Source of the DNA: an uncultured Clostridium sp. | Lineage (GTDB): Bacteria > Bacillota > Clostridia > Clostridiales > Clostridiaceae | DNA: 5,379 nt | NCBI GenBank assembly: GCA_934777095.1 | Contig: CAKVNP010000182.1 | Span: 1-5,379 of the forward strand | Direction of reading: 5' to 3' | Shown: in pieces, positions 1 to 5,379 of the stretch | Layout of the letters: each line of letters starts with the position of its first letter | How positions within the stretch are numbered: the first letter of the stretch is position 1 | The notes under the pieces: generated by a model | Database searches by the model: none | Seen by the model: the letters and a program-made list of their open reading frames with translations, nothing else | Told to the model about the DNA's origin: nothing | Translations under genes and position numbers: made by a program

Positions 1-513
1 GAAAAGCAGCTTGATGAAATAGCTAAAGGTAAGAGAAATGATCATGGATTTATTAAAGATATGAAAAATTACTCTGTAGCTTTAGTAGAAGATGTAAAGT
101 CAGCTAACTCTAAGTTTGTTCATGATAATAAAACAGGTAAGAAGTGTCCTAACTGTGGAAAATACCTTTTAGAAGTTAAGGGTAAAAATGGAACAATGAA
201 TGTTTGTCAAGATAGAGAATGTGGATATAGAGAAAATGTATCTAGAGTTACTAATGCTAGATGCCCAGAATGTAAAAAGAAACTAGAAGTTAGAGGCCAA
301 GGTGAAGGTAAGATATACGTTTGTACTGGAACTAACTGCAACTTTAGAGAAAAAGCATCTTCCTTTGAAAAGAGATTTGATAAAAAAGGAAAAGTAGATA
401 AAAGAGAAACTCAAAGAATCATGGCTAAAATGAAAAAAGAAGCCGAAAAGGAAGCTATGGAGGATAATCCATTTGCAGCTTTACTTGGCAATATGAAATT
501 TGATGATAAATAA
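1..513 (+). CDS. topB: DNA topoisomerase III, C-terminal part (5' truncated by window)
   Basis: Type IA topoisomerase that passes single DNA strands to relax negative supercoils and decatenate replication or recombination intermediates in the cytoplasm. Only the last 170 residues are visible: the reading frame is open from base 1, so the ATG at 61 is internal and the catalytic tyrosine domain lies upstream of the window. Two zinc ribbons are seen, each CxxC followed by a second cysteine pair: C49, C52, C69, C74 and C88, C91, C108, C113 (numbering from base 1). The linker TNARCPEC between them and the preceding KFVHDN segment match what I recall of TopB tails in Bacillus and Clostridium. A lysine/glutamate-rich tail follows. 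The alternative, topoisomerase I, also carries C4 zinc fingers, but the spacing and tail fit TopB better. A terminator at 581-623 ends the unit. Confidence 0.9.
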   Translation, partial: EKQLDEIAKGKRNDHGFIKDMKNYSVALVEDVKSANSKFVHDNKTGKKCPNCGKYLLEVKGKNGTMNVCQDRECGYRENVSRVTNARCPECKKKLEVRGQGEGKIYVCTGTNCNFREKASSFEKRFDKKGKVDKRETQRIMAKMKKEAEKEAMEDNPFAALLGNMKFDDK

Positions 514-580
514 TTTTTAAAGATTACATGAGATTTTATATAGTATATAGCAAATTGATTAATAAAATATAGTTTATAAA

Positions 581-623
581 GCAGTAAAATAACTTATTAA
601 AATGAGTTGATTTACTGCTTTTT
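581..623 (+). terminator. Intrinsic terminator after topB
   Basis: GCAGTAAA at 581-588 pairs perfectly with TTTACTGC at 611-618. After a small internal loop, 591-597 pairs with 602-608, giving a long two-part hairpin. Five Ts (619-623) follow directly. It lies 68 bases after the topB stop and separates topB from the next promoter. Confidence 0.85.
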
Positions 624-646
624 ATACATTCATTGCATGGAAAATA

Positions 647-675
647 TTGTAACGAGGGTTAAGGGAAGGTAAAAT
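647..675 (+). promoter_or_regulatory. Probable sigma-A promoter for the DUF3795/acyltransferase unit
   Basis: A -35 box TTGTAA (647-652, 4 of 6 consensus) is followed by a 17-base spacer and a -10 box TAAAAT (670-675, 5 of 6). Transcription would start near 682, leaving a leader of about 50 bases. The spacer is unusually purine/G-rich (654-669) for this AT-rich intergenic stretch, and it could hold a regulator site, but no clear inverted repeat is visible there. Confidence 0.5.
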
Positions 676-730
676 ATATATTAATATGTTTTGTAATTAA
701 ATAAATATTATTAATATAGGGGGACTAAGT

Positions 731-1195
731 ATGACTAAATCAATATGTGGGGTGGACTGTAGCCAATGTGAATTAAAGGATAATTGCGCAGGCTGTACAG
801 CAACAAAGGGACGTCCGTTTAATGGGAAATGTGTAATTGCAGCATGTTGCAATCATAAAGGTTATGGATTTTGTGAAGAATGTACGGACACTCCTTGTAA
901 GTTAAAGAAAGAGTTAATTGCAGAATTTAACGCTCTTGGCATTGAAGATATGGAAGAAGTTACGGATTTAAATGCACTTTTAGGTTCATACATTAATCTT
1001 GAATATACCTTTCCAAATGGACAAGCTGTTAAGCTATGGGATGATAAAAGAATATATTTTGGAAATCAGCTAAGTAAAAAGAATAGTGATAGATGCTATG
1101 GTATAACAGCAGATGAAAACTATCTTTTAGTCTGTGAATATGGTGACGGTGGCTCTGATGCTGAAATTATTATCTATAAAAAGTGGAGAAAATAG
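731..1195 (+). CDS. Cysteine-rich DUF3795-type protein
   Basis: A 154-residue soluble protein of unknown function. The N-terminal third carries eleven cysteines: C6, C10, C13, C19, C22, C34, C39, C40, C48, C51 and C56. They include the CGxxCxxC...CxGC pattern I associate with DUF3795, a small probable metal-binding family. Residues 57-80 look helical. From about residue 85 the chain becomes beta-rich, with a YINLEYTFPNGQAVKLW segment, and holds two more cysteines (C122, C135); I do not recognise this part. No signal peptide or membrane segment is seen. The ATG at 731 is preceded by a G-rich ribosome binding site (AGGGGGA, 718-724). The next gene starts 25 bases after the stop, so the two are probably co-transcribed. 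Zinc or iron-sulfur binding is inferred from the cysteines only. Confidence 0.8.
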   Translation: MTKSICGVDCSQCELKDNCAGCTATKGRPFNGKCVIAACCNHKGYGFCEECTDTPCKLKKELIAEFNALGIEDMEEVTDLNALLGSYINLEYTFPNGQAVKLWDDKRIYFGNQLSKKNSDRCYGITADENYLLVCEYGDGGSDAEIIIYKKWRK

Positions 1196-1220
1196 TTTAG
1201 CAAATATAGAGGGAAAGAAA

Positions 1221-2288
1221 ATGAAAAGACAATATTATATTGATAATTTGCGGTGGATTTGGATAGTTTTGTTAATACCATTTCATACTGCAATGGCTTG
1301 GAATTGTTGGGAAAGTAATTATATTTGGTTTCATAAAAATAAAATATTATCATCATTTGTAATTTTTATACATCCATATTATATGCCACTTTTGTTTTTA
1401 TTAGCAGGTATGAGTATGAAATATGCTTTAGAAAAAAGGTCATATAGTGAGTTTTTAGTTGAAAGAGTTAAAAAACTAGCAATTCCAATGGTAACAAGTA
1501 TTCTTACTATTGTTGCTTTTATGACCTATTTGGCAGATAAATATCACAACAACTATCAAGGGAATTTCTTTAATCATTATGGAGTATTTTTTACTAAAAT
1601 AAAAGATTTAACAGGCTATAATGGCGATTTTACGCCAGGGCACTTATGGTTTGTTTTATATTTGTTTTTAATCTCAATTATTTTATTAGGTTTAGTTTAT
1701 GTTCAAAGAAAAAGATGGCCACAAATATCTTTTGCTAATATTAAACCAGGGATTTTACTAGTTTTAATCCTTATTCCTATTTTGTTAAAGCCTGTTCTTG
1801 ACTTTGGGGGTAAAAGTATTGGTGAAAACTTTGCATATGTAATATTAGGGTATTATATTTTTTCTGAAGATAGTGTGTTAGAAAGGATTAAAAAGTATAG
1901 GTACGCATATTTAATAATTATGTTATTTGCAAGTTTTATTTTAACTTATCTTTTTGTTTGGTCAGACAACCAATATAGCATGGTCTGTACTATATTACAA
2001 TGGGTGGCAACGTGGTTTGGTATATTAGCTTTTTTGGGGATAGGAAAGTGTAGTATTAACAAGTCCAATAGATTAAATAAATACATGGCATCACGTTCTT
2101 TTCTTATCTATATCTTTCATTTTGGATGGATCATTTTTCTGCAATACACTTTTTCAAAGTTAATTTATTCTACAGCTTTATTATATTTGCTAACTGTTAT
2201 AGGAGCATTTATTTTATCGCTTGCCACAGTAGAAGTTATAAGAAAAATTCCAGGGATTAGATGGCTATTTGGTGTAAAAATCAATTAA
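1221..2288 (+). CDS. Acyltransferase-3 family integral membrane protein
   Basis: A 355-residue membrane protein of the acyltransferase-3 family (the OafA/MdoC type), whose members move acyl groups across or at the membrane onto sugars, cell-wall polymers or other acceptors. The substrate here cannot be read from sequence. About ten hydrophobic segments are visible, near residues 11-29, 46-68, 87-105, 140-162, 174-191, 202-214, 229-247, 258-275, 294-310 and 317-340. Family features include the start YIDNLRWI with R11, the PFH motif with H22 in helix 1, GHLWFVLYL (H141) and IYIFHF (H300). The chosen start at 1221 has AGAGGG (1208-1213) upstream and gives the normal N-terminus. The frame is open back to 1134, but that would add 29 non-family residues and overlap the DUF3795 gene. 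There is no clear terminator downstream. Confidence 0.85.
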   Translation: MKRQYYIDNLRWIWIVLLIPFHTAMAWNCWESNYIWFHKNKILSSFVIFIHPYYMPLLFLLAGMSMKYALEKRSYSEFLVERVKKLAIPMVTSILTIVAFMTYLADKYHNNYQGNFFNHYGVFFTKIKDLTGYNGDFTPGHLWFVLYLFLISIILLGLVYVQRKRWPQISFANIKPGILLVLILIPILLKPVLDFGGKSIGENFAYVILGYYIFSEDSVLERIKKYRYAYLIIMLFASFILTYLFVWSDNQYSMVCTILQWVATWFGILAFLGIGKCSINKSNRLNKYMASRSFLIYIFHFGWIIFLQYTFSKLIYSTALLYLLTVIGAFILSLATVEVIRKIPGIRWLFGVKIN

Positions 2289-2344
2289 AGTTATTTTGTT
2301 AAAGTAACATGATAAATTTAATAATTAACTTATTCGATAAGTGA

Positions 2345-2373
2345 TTTAAAAAAATAATAATGGGAAACATAAT
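2345..2373 (+). promoter_or_regulatory. Possible promoter of tpx
   Basis: TTTAAA (2345-2350, 4 of 6) and CATAAT (2368-2373, 5 of 6) are separated by 17 bases and would start transcription near 2380, about 26 bases before tpx. An imperfect palindrome with ACTTAT/ATAAGT arms (2328-2342) abuts the -35 box and could be an operator. Both calls are weak because such boxes occur often by chance in AT-rich DNA. Confidence 0.35.
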
Positions 2374-2405
2374 TCTTGAAATAAATTTATTAGAAGGAAG
2401 GAATT

Positions 2406-2900
2406 ATGATGAACATTACCTTTAAGGGAAGCAAAATAAACATCGAGGGAAAGGAATTAAAGGTTGGAGATAAAGCACCTGATTTTAATCTTACAAATAA
2501 CTCTTTAGAAAATGTATCTTTAAGTGATACAAAAGGAAAGAGAATTTTTGTTGTTGTTCCATCGGTTGATACACCAGTATGTGATAGAGAAGTAAGAAGG
2601 TTTAATGAAGAAGCTTCAAAATTAGAAGGTGTAAATATTTATGTTGTCTCTATGGATCTCCCATTTGCACAAGGAAGATGGTGTGGGGCAGCAGGAGTAG
2701 ATAAGGTAACTACATTATCAGATTATAAAAACAGAGATTTTGGACAGAATTATGGAGTATATATAAAAGAATTAGGTTTACTTGCACGCGCAATATTTGT
2801 AATAGATGACAATAATACTATAAAATATGTTGAATATTGCAGTGAAGTAACTAATGATCCAGATTATGAAAAGGCACTGGCAGCAGTAAAAGGTTTGTAA
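2406..2900 (+). CDS. tpx: Thiol peroxidase (atypical 2-Cys peroxiredoxin, Tpx)
   Basis: A cytoplasmic peroxidase that reduces hydrogen peroxide and organic hydroperoxides and is recycled by thioredoxin. The 164-residue length matches the family. The peroxidatic motif SVDTPVC gives C59 with T56. The resolving cysteine is C93 in FAQGRWCG, the same 34-residue separation as C61/C95 of E. coli Tpx. R128 in LLARA corresponds to the conserved active-site arginine. The ending DPDYEKALAAVKG is also typical. C145 is an extra cysteine. Two start codons are adjacent (2406 and 2409), with overlapping AAGGA motifs at 2394-2398 and 2398-2402, so either could be used; this changes only one methionine. In an anaerobe this gene would serve defence against oxygen and peroxide. 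It appears to be a single-gene unit, closed by a strong terminator. Confidence 0.95.
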   Translation: MMNITFKGSKINIEGKELKVGDKAPDFNLTNNSLENVSLSDTKGKRIFVVVPSVDTPVCDREVRRFNEEASKLEGVNIYVVSMDLPFAQGRWCGAAGVDKVTTLSDYKNRDFGQNYGVYIKELGLLARAIFVIDDNNTIKYVEYCSEVTNDPDYEKALAAVKGL

Positions 2901-2909
2901 AAATATTTT

Positions 2910-2948
2910 AAGAGAAGCTGATATAGATTCTATAATAGCTTCTTTTTT
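2910..2948 (+). terminator. Intrinsic terminator after tpx
   Basis: AAGAGAAGCT at 2910-2919 pairs with AGCTTCTTTT at 2937-2946 (one G-U pair). An inner stem TATAG/CTATA (2922-2926 with 2930-2934) caps it. The 3' arm runs into six Ts at 2943-2948. It starts ten bases after the tpx stop. Confidence 0.85.
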
Positions 2949-2979
2949 ATATAAATAACTCATTAAGTGAAAAGGTTAT

Positions 2980-3008
2980 TTGACTTTAGGACATGCAACT
3001 GATACAAT
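2980..3008 (+). promoter_or_regulatory. Sigma-A promoter of the DUF6688-type gene
   Basis: TTGACT (2980-2985, 5 of 6) and TACAAT (3003-3008, 5 of 6) are separated by 17 bases, close to consensus. The predicted start near 3015 gives a leader of about 75 bases. In it, TGTATTCC (3017-3024) can pair with GGAATACA (3058-3065), and the 11-mer ATACAATATAT occurs both over the -10 box (3002-3012) and again at 3061-3071. Confidence 0.65.
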
Positions 3009-3090
3009 ATATTCCATGTATTCCATTTAATAAAAATAAATCTTAAGATGTATATTGGGAATACAATATATCTTAGAAACAGGAGGAAAG

Positions 3091-4368
3091 ATGATAAAAA
3101 CGATTTATAGGAAGATAAAAAGTAATCCTTTAATGTATTCTTTTATTTCAGCTATAATTTTAGGATTAGTATTAATGATTCCTTATCAGGTGATATCAAA
3201 TATAAATTATATTAGAGCATATAAATTTAATGATTATCTGATTGCTTTAGTAATAGATATTTTAATAGGAGTATTTGTTATCTATCCAATTATTTTAACA
3301 ATTATAAATTTTGTAATGCTTTTTATAAAGAAGCAAAGCGATGCTGGAAAAAAGGTAGCTAAGAGATTTGAATATATAACAGTTGTCTTAGGGTCTATTT
3401 ACAGTATGTTAGTTACGGCATTTTTGGAAATACAATGGAATGCAGATTGGATAAAGCAGTTGGTAAATAGTCAGCTACATGCACCAATATATACTAAAAA
3501 TCTTTTGACGATTATTGTATTGTCAGCAATTGGTATAGGAGGGTATTTACTATTATCATTTGTTCCGTTAAATATGATGCCACCACTTGTCATAGTAAGC
3601 TCAATATCAGCTATGTATCTTGGGATAATTCAATGTGCAATTTGGAGCATTCAAGTTAGTTCAAATGCAATAGTATTAGCTATATTTCCAGTAAATTGTA
3701 TTTTAATAGCATTGAAGACTATTAGATATAAAATAGAAGAATGGAATGCTTTAAAAAAGACTTCTGAAAAAATATATAAACATAGCATTTTGAATTTTTG
3801 TAATAAGATGCTCAATGATGCTAAGAAGTGGCCTTTAATAGCTTTTATTTTAATGATACCACTTTTAGGAGTTATTATTATGGTTTTAGCGTTATTTGGA
3901 CAGCAGCCTGATGCTTGTATCAAAGCATGGACAGAAACCAGTGATTGGACTTTATCAAGACAAATATCTCCACAGAATATTTTTTATGATGAACATTATC
4001 TTTGTACTGTAGCAGCAGGTGGACATCGTAAGGTGGTAAAGCCAATTAGAATGGGAGAAAGACATGGACATGCAGTAGTGGTAAATAGACAATTGTGTAT
4101 AGCCAATGCATTTGAACAGATTATAGAAGAAAAGACCCCAAAATTTCATCGAGCAGTTCGTGGCTTTTATGATAGCTATGGTTTTCCAATTGCAAAATTA
4201 ATTCATTCTCCATATATTGCTGATTTTGTTTATTTTATTATGAAGCCTTTAGAGTGGATTTTTATAGTAGTTCTATATTTTACTGATGTTAATCCTGAAA
4301 ATCGTATAGCAGTGCAATATTTTCCTCTTTCTGCAGAAATGAAAGAGAAATTAATACAAAGCTTATAG
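3091..4368 (+). CDS. Uncharacterised multi-pass membrane protein, probable DUF6688 family
   Basis: A 425-residue protein of unknown function. The N-terminal part is hydrophobic, with membrane segments near residues 15-32, 48-78 (probably two), 96-113, 137-156, 160-182, 186-210 and 248-269. A basic linker runs over about 211-247. The region 270-412 is mostly soluble and strikingly rich in histidine and cysteine: C276, H302, C305, H311 or H312 region, H325, H327, C336, H353 and H372. It holds the segments YLCTVAAGGH, RMGERHGH and VNRQLCIANAFEQ, then a last hydrophobic stretch (376-398) and ENRIAVQYFP. I recall this C-terminal block from Firmicute proteins labelled DUF6688, from memory only. The start at 3091 is set by AGGAGGAAAG at 3081-3090; an in-frame TTG at 3055 lacks a comparable site. 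A metal-binding or enzymatic role is a guess from the residues. It appears to be a single-gene unit with its own promoter. Confidence 0.75.
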   Translation: MIKTIYRKIKSNPLMYSFISAIILGLVLMIPYQVISNINYIRAYKFNDYLIALVIDILIGVFVIYPIILTIINFVMLFIKKQSDAGKKVAKRFEYITVVLGSIYSMLVTAFLEIQWNADWIKQLVNSQLHAPIYTKNLLTIIVLSAIGIGGYLLLSFVPLNMMPPLVIVSSISAMYLGIIQCAIWSIQVSSNAIVLAIFPVNCILIALKTIRYKIEEWNALKKTSEKIYKHSILNFCNKMLNDAKKWPLIAFILMIPLLGVIIMVLALFGQQPDACIKAWTETSDWTLSRQISPQNIFYDEHYLCTVAAGGHRKVVKPIRMGERHGHAVVVNRQLCIANAFEQIIEEKTPKFHRAVRGFYDSYGFPIAKLIHSPYIADFVYFIMKPLEWIFIVVLYFTDVNPENRIAVQYFPLSAEMKEKLIQSL

Positions 4369-4390
4369 TATTGTTTGTAAATATTCCTAT

Positions 4391-4419
4391 TTGACATAAC
4401 AGTATTAGATATATAAAAT
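4391..4419 (+). promoter_or_regulatory. Strong sigma-A promoter of the small acidic gene
   Basis: A perfect -35 box TTGACA (4391-4396), a 17-base spacer and TAAAAT (4414-4419, 5 of 6) predict a start near 4426, about 26 bases before the gene. The promoter is framed by a perfect 10-bp inverted repeat: TTGTTTGTAA at 4371-4380, and its complement TTACAAACAA at 4429-4438. Confidence 0.65.
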
Positions 4420-4451
4420 AATTATAAATTACAAACAAAGGATTGAGAAAA

Positions 4452-4703
4452 ATGGAAAGAGTAGAAATAGAGAGAATAATTGCACATATTACAGAAGTTT
4501 TCGGTAGAACAGAAAGAACAAACTTTATGATTAAAATTGAAGAAGCATCTGAAAATGATCTTGCTGAAATAAAGGAAGAATGTACAAAAATATTTAATAG
4601 CGAAGCTGTGGTAGAAATACTTGAAAACTTTGATAAGATTGATGAAACATTGAGCCGATTTTTAATAATAAATAAGAAAACTAATAAGACGTGGGATTAT
4701 TAA
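4452..4703 (+). CDS. Small acidic protein of unknown function
   Basis: An 83-residue, glutamate-rich soluble protein that I do not recognise. It appears mostly helical: residues 1-18, 34-48 and 51-70 read as amphipathic helices, with a single cysteine (C44) and a lysine-rich, tryptophan-containing tail (INKKTNKTWDY). There are no membrane segments, signal peptide or known motif. The ATG at 4452 is favoured, with AAAGG at 4437-4441; an in-frame TTG at 4443 lies only one base after that site, so it is unlikely to be used. Its own near-consensus promoter supports a real gene, as do the clostridial codon use and the natural amino-acid composition. No clear terminator was found after it, so some transcription may run on toward glnN. 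Confidence 0.65.
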   Translation: MERVEIERIIAHITEVFGRTERTNFMIKIEEASENDLAEIKEECTKIFNSEAVVEILENFDKIDETLSRFLIINKKTNKTWDY

Positions 4704-4811
4704 GATAAACATTTTGATGGACTAATTTGTAAAAAAAGATTGTCAGATTAAATAACATTTAGAAAAACACGAACGATATTGAGGAAAAAAGAAAAAATGT
4801 TAATAAATATA

Positions 4812-4840
4812 TTGACAGTCACAAAATTAAGTTGTAAAGT
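4812..4840 (+). promoter_or_regulatory. Probable glnN promoter
   Basis: A perfect -35 box TTGACA (4812-4817) is followed by 17 bases and TAAAGT (4835-4840, 4 of 6). Transcription would start near 4847, giving a leader of about 120 bases that contains the hairpin switch described below. The weak -10 box suggests modest basal strength, or a start elsewhere. The whole gene-free stretch 4704-4968 holds this promoter, the leader switch and otherwise featureless AT-rich sequence. Confidence 0.5.
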
Positions 4841-4874
4841 ATATATTGTAAGATAAATAATAAATTAATAATTT

Positions 4875-4894
4875 TGAAGACAATGGCGTTTTCA
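4875..4894 (+). promoter_or_regulatory. ANTAR-type antiterminator hairpin in the glnN leader
   Basis: TGAAGAC (4875-4881) pairs with GTTTTCA (4888-4894), a 7-bp stem with one G-U pair closing the hexaloop AATGGC (4882-4887). The loop has A at position 1 and G at position 4, the signature of RNA hairpins bound by ANTAR-domain antiterminators. Its 3' arm is part of the 5' arm of the terminator at 4885-4947, so the two folds exclude each other. Binding of an ANTAR protein would therefore allow read-through into glnN. ANTAR control of glutamine synthetase genes is known in clostridia; the assignment here rests on hand folding, and the upstream partner hairpin is unclear. Confidence 0.6.
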
Positions 4895-4947
4895 TTTATT
4901 TAGACATTCATAGATTAGACTGTCTAAATATCTGAAGGCGCCTTTTT
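4885..4947 (+). terminator. Leader attenuator (intrinsic terminator) before glnN
   Basis: GGCGTTTTCA (4885-4894) pairs over ten positions, two of them G-U, with TGAAGGCGCC (4933-4942). After a 2x2 internal loop a second perfect 10-bp stem continues (4897-4906 with 4921-4930), closing a 14-base loop. Five Ts follow (4943-4947). The element ends only seven bases before the glnN ribosome binding site, so it acts as an attenuator of glnN rather than merely as the end of the gene upstream. Confidence 0.8.
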
Positions 4948-4968
4948 ATATTTTAGGAGGGAAAATTT

Positions 4969-5379
4969 ATGAGTAAGCTAAATGAAATTTTTGGGTCAAA
5001 TGTATTTAATGATAATGTAATGAAGGAACGTCTACCAAAGGCAACTTATAAAGCGTTAAAGAAAACTATTCAAGAAGGTACTGAATTAAAGCTGGAAGTT
5101 GCAGATGTAGTGGCATCAGCAATGAAGGATTGGGCTATAGAAAAAGGAGCTACACATTATACTCACTGGTTCCAACCAATGACGGGTATTACAGCTGAAA
5201 AACATGATGCATTTATTAATCCAACAGGAGATGGCAATGTAATACTAGAGTTTTCAGGAAAAGAACTTATTAAAGGTGAACCAGATGCATCTTCATTCCC
5301 TTCAGGAGGATTAAGAGCAACTTTTGAAGCTAGAGGATATACAGCATGGGATTGTACTTCACCTGCCTTTGTTAAAGAT
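4969..5379 (+). CDS. glnN: Glutamine synthetase type III, N-terminal part (3' truncated by window)
   Basis: Joins ammonia to glutamate using ATP to form glutamine, the main entry of ammonia into metabolism; GSIII enzymes are large cytoplasmic oligomers. The first 137 residues are visible, with the frame still open at the window end; family members are usually around 650-730 residues. Recognisable GSIII N-terminal segments are THYTHWFQP (62-70), TAEKHD (75-80), SFPSGGLR (109-116) and ARGYTAWD (121-128), which differ clearly from GSI or GSII. The ATG at 4969 has a strong site, AGGAGGG (4955-4961), seven bases upstream. The leader carries a terminator and an overlapping ANTAR-type hairpin, so expression is probably controlled by antitermination in response to nitrogen. 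Some annotators use glnA for this gene. Confidence 0.93.
   Translation, partial: MSKLNEIFGSNVFNDNVMKERLPKATYKALKKTIQEGTELKLEVADVVASAMKDWAIEKGATHYTHWFQPMTGITAEKHDAFINPTGDGNVILEFSGKELIKGEPDASSFPSGGLRATFEARGYTAWDCTSPAFVKD

Noticed and set aside
678..717. Repeated ATTAATAT motifs in the DUF3795 leader
   Set aside because: Low-complexity AT sequence; no support for a functional repeat.
1134..1220. Upstream extension of the acyltransferase frame from an ATG at 1134
   Set aside because: It overlaps the DUF3795 coding region, lacks a good ribosome binding site, and adds 29 residues not typical of the family; 1221 has a proper site.
1174..1356. Reverse-strand open frame of about 60 codons
   Set aside because: It is antisense to two well-supported genes and its low-complexity Phe/Tyr-rich translation is typical of shadow frames in AT-rich DNA.
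2290..2308. Stem-loop just after the acyltransferase stop (GTTATTTT/AAAGTAAC), also resembling a Rex-type site
   Set aside because: No T-run follows, so it is not a convincing terminator; the half-site spacing is too short for the usual Rex operator.
2778..2963. Reverse-strand open frame across the tpx 3' end and terminator
   Set aside because: It runs antisense to the conserved Tpx C-terminus and through the terminator hairpin; the composition looks like a shadow frame.
3055..3090. TTG start for the membrane protein at 3055
   Set aside because: A strong AGGAGG site sits directly before the ATG at 3091, and none precedes 3055.
3651..4149. Two reverse-strand open frames inside the membrane protein gene
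   Set aside because: Both are antisense to a long supported gene, with no promoter or ribosome binding site evidence.
4753..4802. 8-bp inverted repeat TAACATTT/AAATGTTA after the small gene
   Set aside because: The loop is about 34 bases, no T-run follows, and AT-only repeats of this size are expected by chance here.

Overview
The window is strongly AT-rich, has compact gene spacing, strong AGGAGG-type ribosome binding sites and A/T-ending codons, and encodes a clostridial-type DNA topoisomerase III and a type III glutamine synthetase. This points to a low-GC Firmicute, most likely Clostridium or a close relative; the species cannot be fixed from the sequence. All seven recognisable genes lie on the + strand, but promoters and terminators divide them into several short transcription units, so this looks like ordinary chromosome. 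No insertion sequence, phage gene, CRISPR array, rRNA or tRNA was seen.

Layout. (1) 1-513 is the 3' end of topB (topoisomerase III, two C-terminal zinc ribbons), closed by a strong terminator at 581-623. (2) A promoter at 647-675 precedes a probable two-gene unit: a cysteine-rich DUF3795-type protein (731-1195) and a multi-pass acyltransferase-3 family membrane protein (1221-2288). (3) tpx, a thiol peroxidase with both redox cysteines, is at 2406-2900, with a long hairpin terminator at 2910-2948. (4) A near-consensus promoter (2980-3008) and a potentially structured leader precede an uncharacterised membrane protein (3091-4368), probably of the DUF6688 type. (5) A small acidic protein of unknown function (4452-4703) has its own near-consensus promoter, framed by a 10-bp inverted repeat. 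(6) A promoter and a leader with two mutually exclusive RNA folds precede the 5' part of a type III glutamine synthetase gene (4969 to the window end).

The most informative noncoding element is the glutamine synthetase leader. A 7-bp hairpin with hexaloop AAUGGC (A at loop position 1, G at position 4, as expected for ANTAR-protein RNA targets) overlaps the 5' arm of a large intrinsic terminator that ends just before the ribosome binding site. This predicts nitrogen-responsive antitermination by an ANTAR regulator encoded elsewhere, perhaps downstream of the gene. The mechanism class is known in clostridia. The assignment here is inferred by hand-folding, and the usual first hairpin of the dual-hairpin motif is weak or missing. 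The proteins least explained by known function are the DUF6688-type membrane protein, the C-terminal half of the DUF3795-type protein, and the 83-residue small protein.
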